Below the pieces are notes generated by a model. That model was given only the letters and a program-made list of their open reading frames with translations. It ran no database searches and was not told where the DNA came from. Shown here piece by piece: positions 62,501-64,000 of a stretch of 64,000 bases of DNA. Location: assembly GCA_039096225.1 (NCBI GenBank), contig JBBPEB010000015.1, forward strand, positions 62,001-126,000, written 5' to 3'. Made by a program: the position numbers and the translations under genes. Source of the stretch: Blastocystis sp. Blastoise. Taxonomy: Eukaryota; Sar; Bigyra; Opalinata; Blastocystidae. The stretch's first letter is position 1; each line of letters begins with the position of its first letter.

Positions 62501-64000
62501 ATGGCTTCGAAATCTTTAGGATTCACTTCATCTCTATCATTTATAGAAAAGAATACTCAATTGAAACAACTCTTTAATTCATTCAAAATGAAGATTCTTG
62601 ATATGAATAACATAGCAAATAACATATTCACTATATATTCTATACCAGATCTTACTATAGAACAGAAGAATTGTATTCCTCTATCTACTATTAATACTTC
62701 TTCTAATACTCATGAACAATCTACTAAAGACACTGGTATTATTTCTAAAGATAATAATATAATTAAGAATAGTAATGCTATTACTCATGAACAATCTACT
62801 AAAGATACTGATATTATTTCTAAAGATAATAATACAATTAAGAATAGTAATGCTATTACTCATGAACAATCTACTAAAGATACTGATATTATTTCTAAAG
62901 ATAATAATAATACAATTAAGAATAGTAATACTAATGCTAATAAAATTATTCCTTCAAGTGTTTCTATACCTCCTTCAACTGATACATCTATTCCTATTGT
63001 ATCTTCAGTTCCTTCATCTGATCATAAACTTAAATTAGAGTTTGATAAGAATGGCCATGTTATTATTCCTGAAGAATTCAAGCGTATGAGAGATCGTATT
63101 ATGAATGCACCTACCTCTGAAGAATTCCTTAAGAAATCTCCTGAAGAATCAAATCGTTATATTGAAGAATATCAACGATTATTAGATTCATCATCTACTC
63201 ATTCTTCTTCTACTTCTAATATTATTATTATTACAACTACTCATGGAGATTATCCATCTAGTTATCCTCGAATCCCAAAAGGATATGAATTCCGTTATGT
63301 ATTTATTGCTCCAACTAATTATGGTGATCTTTCTGATGAGGAATATCGTATTCAACGTAAGATGAACATTGCTCGTCTTCGTCGTCAATTCCATATTGAT
63401 GAAACATATCATATTATATTTGATGATCCTGAATTAACTCCTTATAGTGAAGACATTGCTTCTGTTGTTCCTATAAGTAGAGATCATCGTATTGATGTTA
63501 TTGATTGTCCAGATATGATTTACTTAGATCAAGAAGACGATATTCAAACAAAACATGATTCTATTCATTCTAATAATATTACTATCTCTCAAAATATATC
63601 ATCGATACCTACTGATTCTAATATTAATACTACTATTAAGGATACTATAGACTATAATAATGATATTAATACTACTATTAAGGATACTATAGACTATAAT
63701 AATGATATTACTACTACTATTAAGGATACTATAGACTATAATAATGATATTACTACTACTACTACATCTGAGTCTTCTGATCCGATAGCATGTGATCCAC
63801 TTAATAATAGTGATATATTATTGAGTCTAAAGAAGTATTTCCCTTGCCTTTATTATGAAGATATGCTGAAAACAATTCCTGGAGACTATATTCAAATGAT
63901 GATACAAAAAATCAATGATCTTATTGAACAAAGTATTAATTCTGAGGCTTATCTTAAGCAAGATATTTCTACTGATTCTATTACTATTCCTGTCTCTGTA
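52311..64000 (+). CDS. Giant Ser/Thr/Asn-rich coiled-coil protein, open at window end
   Basis: Exon 1 is 52311-53049 (ATG chosen because the upstream TTG has no support) and exon 2 starts at 53148 after GTATTT...TTTAG. I spot-checked frame at 53150, 61142 and 63998 and all agree, so exon 2 is a single 10.85-kb reading frame continuing beyond the window: more than 3,860 residues. Composition alternates between low-complexity tracts (VPTATD, TTTTTNNNN, SNSVTDNV, NNTIVNN, PNTSTP) and charged helical stretches such as EQLTHLSEEQGHKLKELEK at about 61160, which look like long coiled coils. I recognise no catalytic domain. A scaffold, cytoskeletal or vesicle-tethering role is possible but unproven. 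The C-terminus is not visible. Confidence 0.85.
52347..52530 (+). repeat. 66-bp tandem repeat in exon 1 of the giant gene
   Basis: Nearly three copies of a 22-residue unit (SPVITPSDSDSPIYVPPRTQ plus two residues). Copies one and two are almost identical in DNA, while the third has drifted (SPGNK at its end). Confidence 0.9.
56330..56575 (+). repeat. SNSVTDNV coding repeat in giant gene
   Basis: A 24-base unit (AATAGTGTTACAGATAATGT and so on) encodes Ser-Asn-Ser-Val-Thr-Asp-Asn-Val five or more times with variants (PNS, PDN). It keeps frame and is part of the protein. Confidence 0.9.
58195..58310 (+). repeat. NNTIVNNTIA coding repeat in giant gene
   Basis: A 15-base unit AATAATACTATTGTT repeated about seven times in frame, giving Asn-Asn-Thr-Ile-(Val/Ala). 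A related run recurs at 61800-61980. Confidence 0.85.
62700..62935 (+). repeat. Three-copy 75-bp repeat in giant gene
   Basis: THEQSTKDTDIISKDNN plus TIKNSN recurs three times with few changes. It is an in-frame recent expansion. Confidence 0.85.
63640..63760 (+). repeat. 45-bp repeat in giant gene
   Basis: Unit encoding TTIKDTIDYNNDI in three nearly identical copies near the window end. Confidence 0.85.

Overview
The window is nuclear DNA of an extremely AT-rich unicellular eukaryote. Genes are split by many short introns, usually GTATAT...ATATAG and full of (TA)n, with intergenic gaps of 0.3-1.5 kb. The gene content (U2A' spliceosomal protein, eS8 ribosomal protein, Rab GTPase, phospholipid scramblase, RecQ helicase, SET/MYND protein, importin-family protein, tRNA-Ser) excludes bacteria and organelles. 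I cannot name the lineage. Three introns look U12-type (AT-AC), so the organism probably has a minor spliceosome.

Region 1 (1-15743) is a giant inverted repeat: two near-identical arms of 4.83 kb (1-4833 and 10913-15743) around 6.08 kb of unique DNA. The unique part carries, on the minus strand, a Mutator-like (MULE) transposase gene with its catalytic residues, a zinc-finger DNA-binding domain, a SWIM finger and a C-terminal ubiquitin-like segment. Next to it lies a gene for a Ulp1/C48-type (SUMO/ubiquitin-like) protease. Each arm carries an exon-intron fragment of a host exportin-2 (CSE1/CAS) gene with the same one-base frameshift, a short Cys-rich ORF and long (AAT)n arrays. I read this as a gene-capturing DNA transposon with unusually long terminal inverted repeats, pairing a Ubl module with a Ubl protease. 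This is the most novel system in the window.

Region 2 (16.1-31 kb): a membrane-anchored pepsin-like protein that has lost its first catalytic Asp (+); a RecQ/BLM-type helicase (-); U2A' with two AT-AC introns (+); a phospholipid scramblase (-); a formate-tetrahydrofolate ligase (-).

Region 3 (31-52 kb): SMYD-type methyltransferase (-); acid-lipase/steryl-ester-hydrolase family protein (+) with a (TTTA)n array in an intron; Rab GTPase (+); eS8 (-), whose three introns lack AG acceptors and are bounded by direct repeats; tRNA-Ser(AGA); an importin-beta family protein resembling transportin-3/importin-13 (+); a multi-pass membrane protein, possibly acyltransferase-like (+); a secreted protein with an SbsA/Big_5-like Ig domain (-).

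Region 4 (52.3-64 kb): one giant gene whose second exon stays open for 10.85 kb to the window edge. It encodes a Ser/Thr/Asn-rich, repeat-laden, coiled-coil protein of more than 3,860 residues. Exon models were built by hand from reading frame, splice phase and remembered family motifs; no alignment was run.
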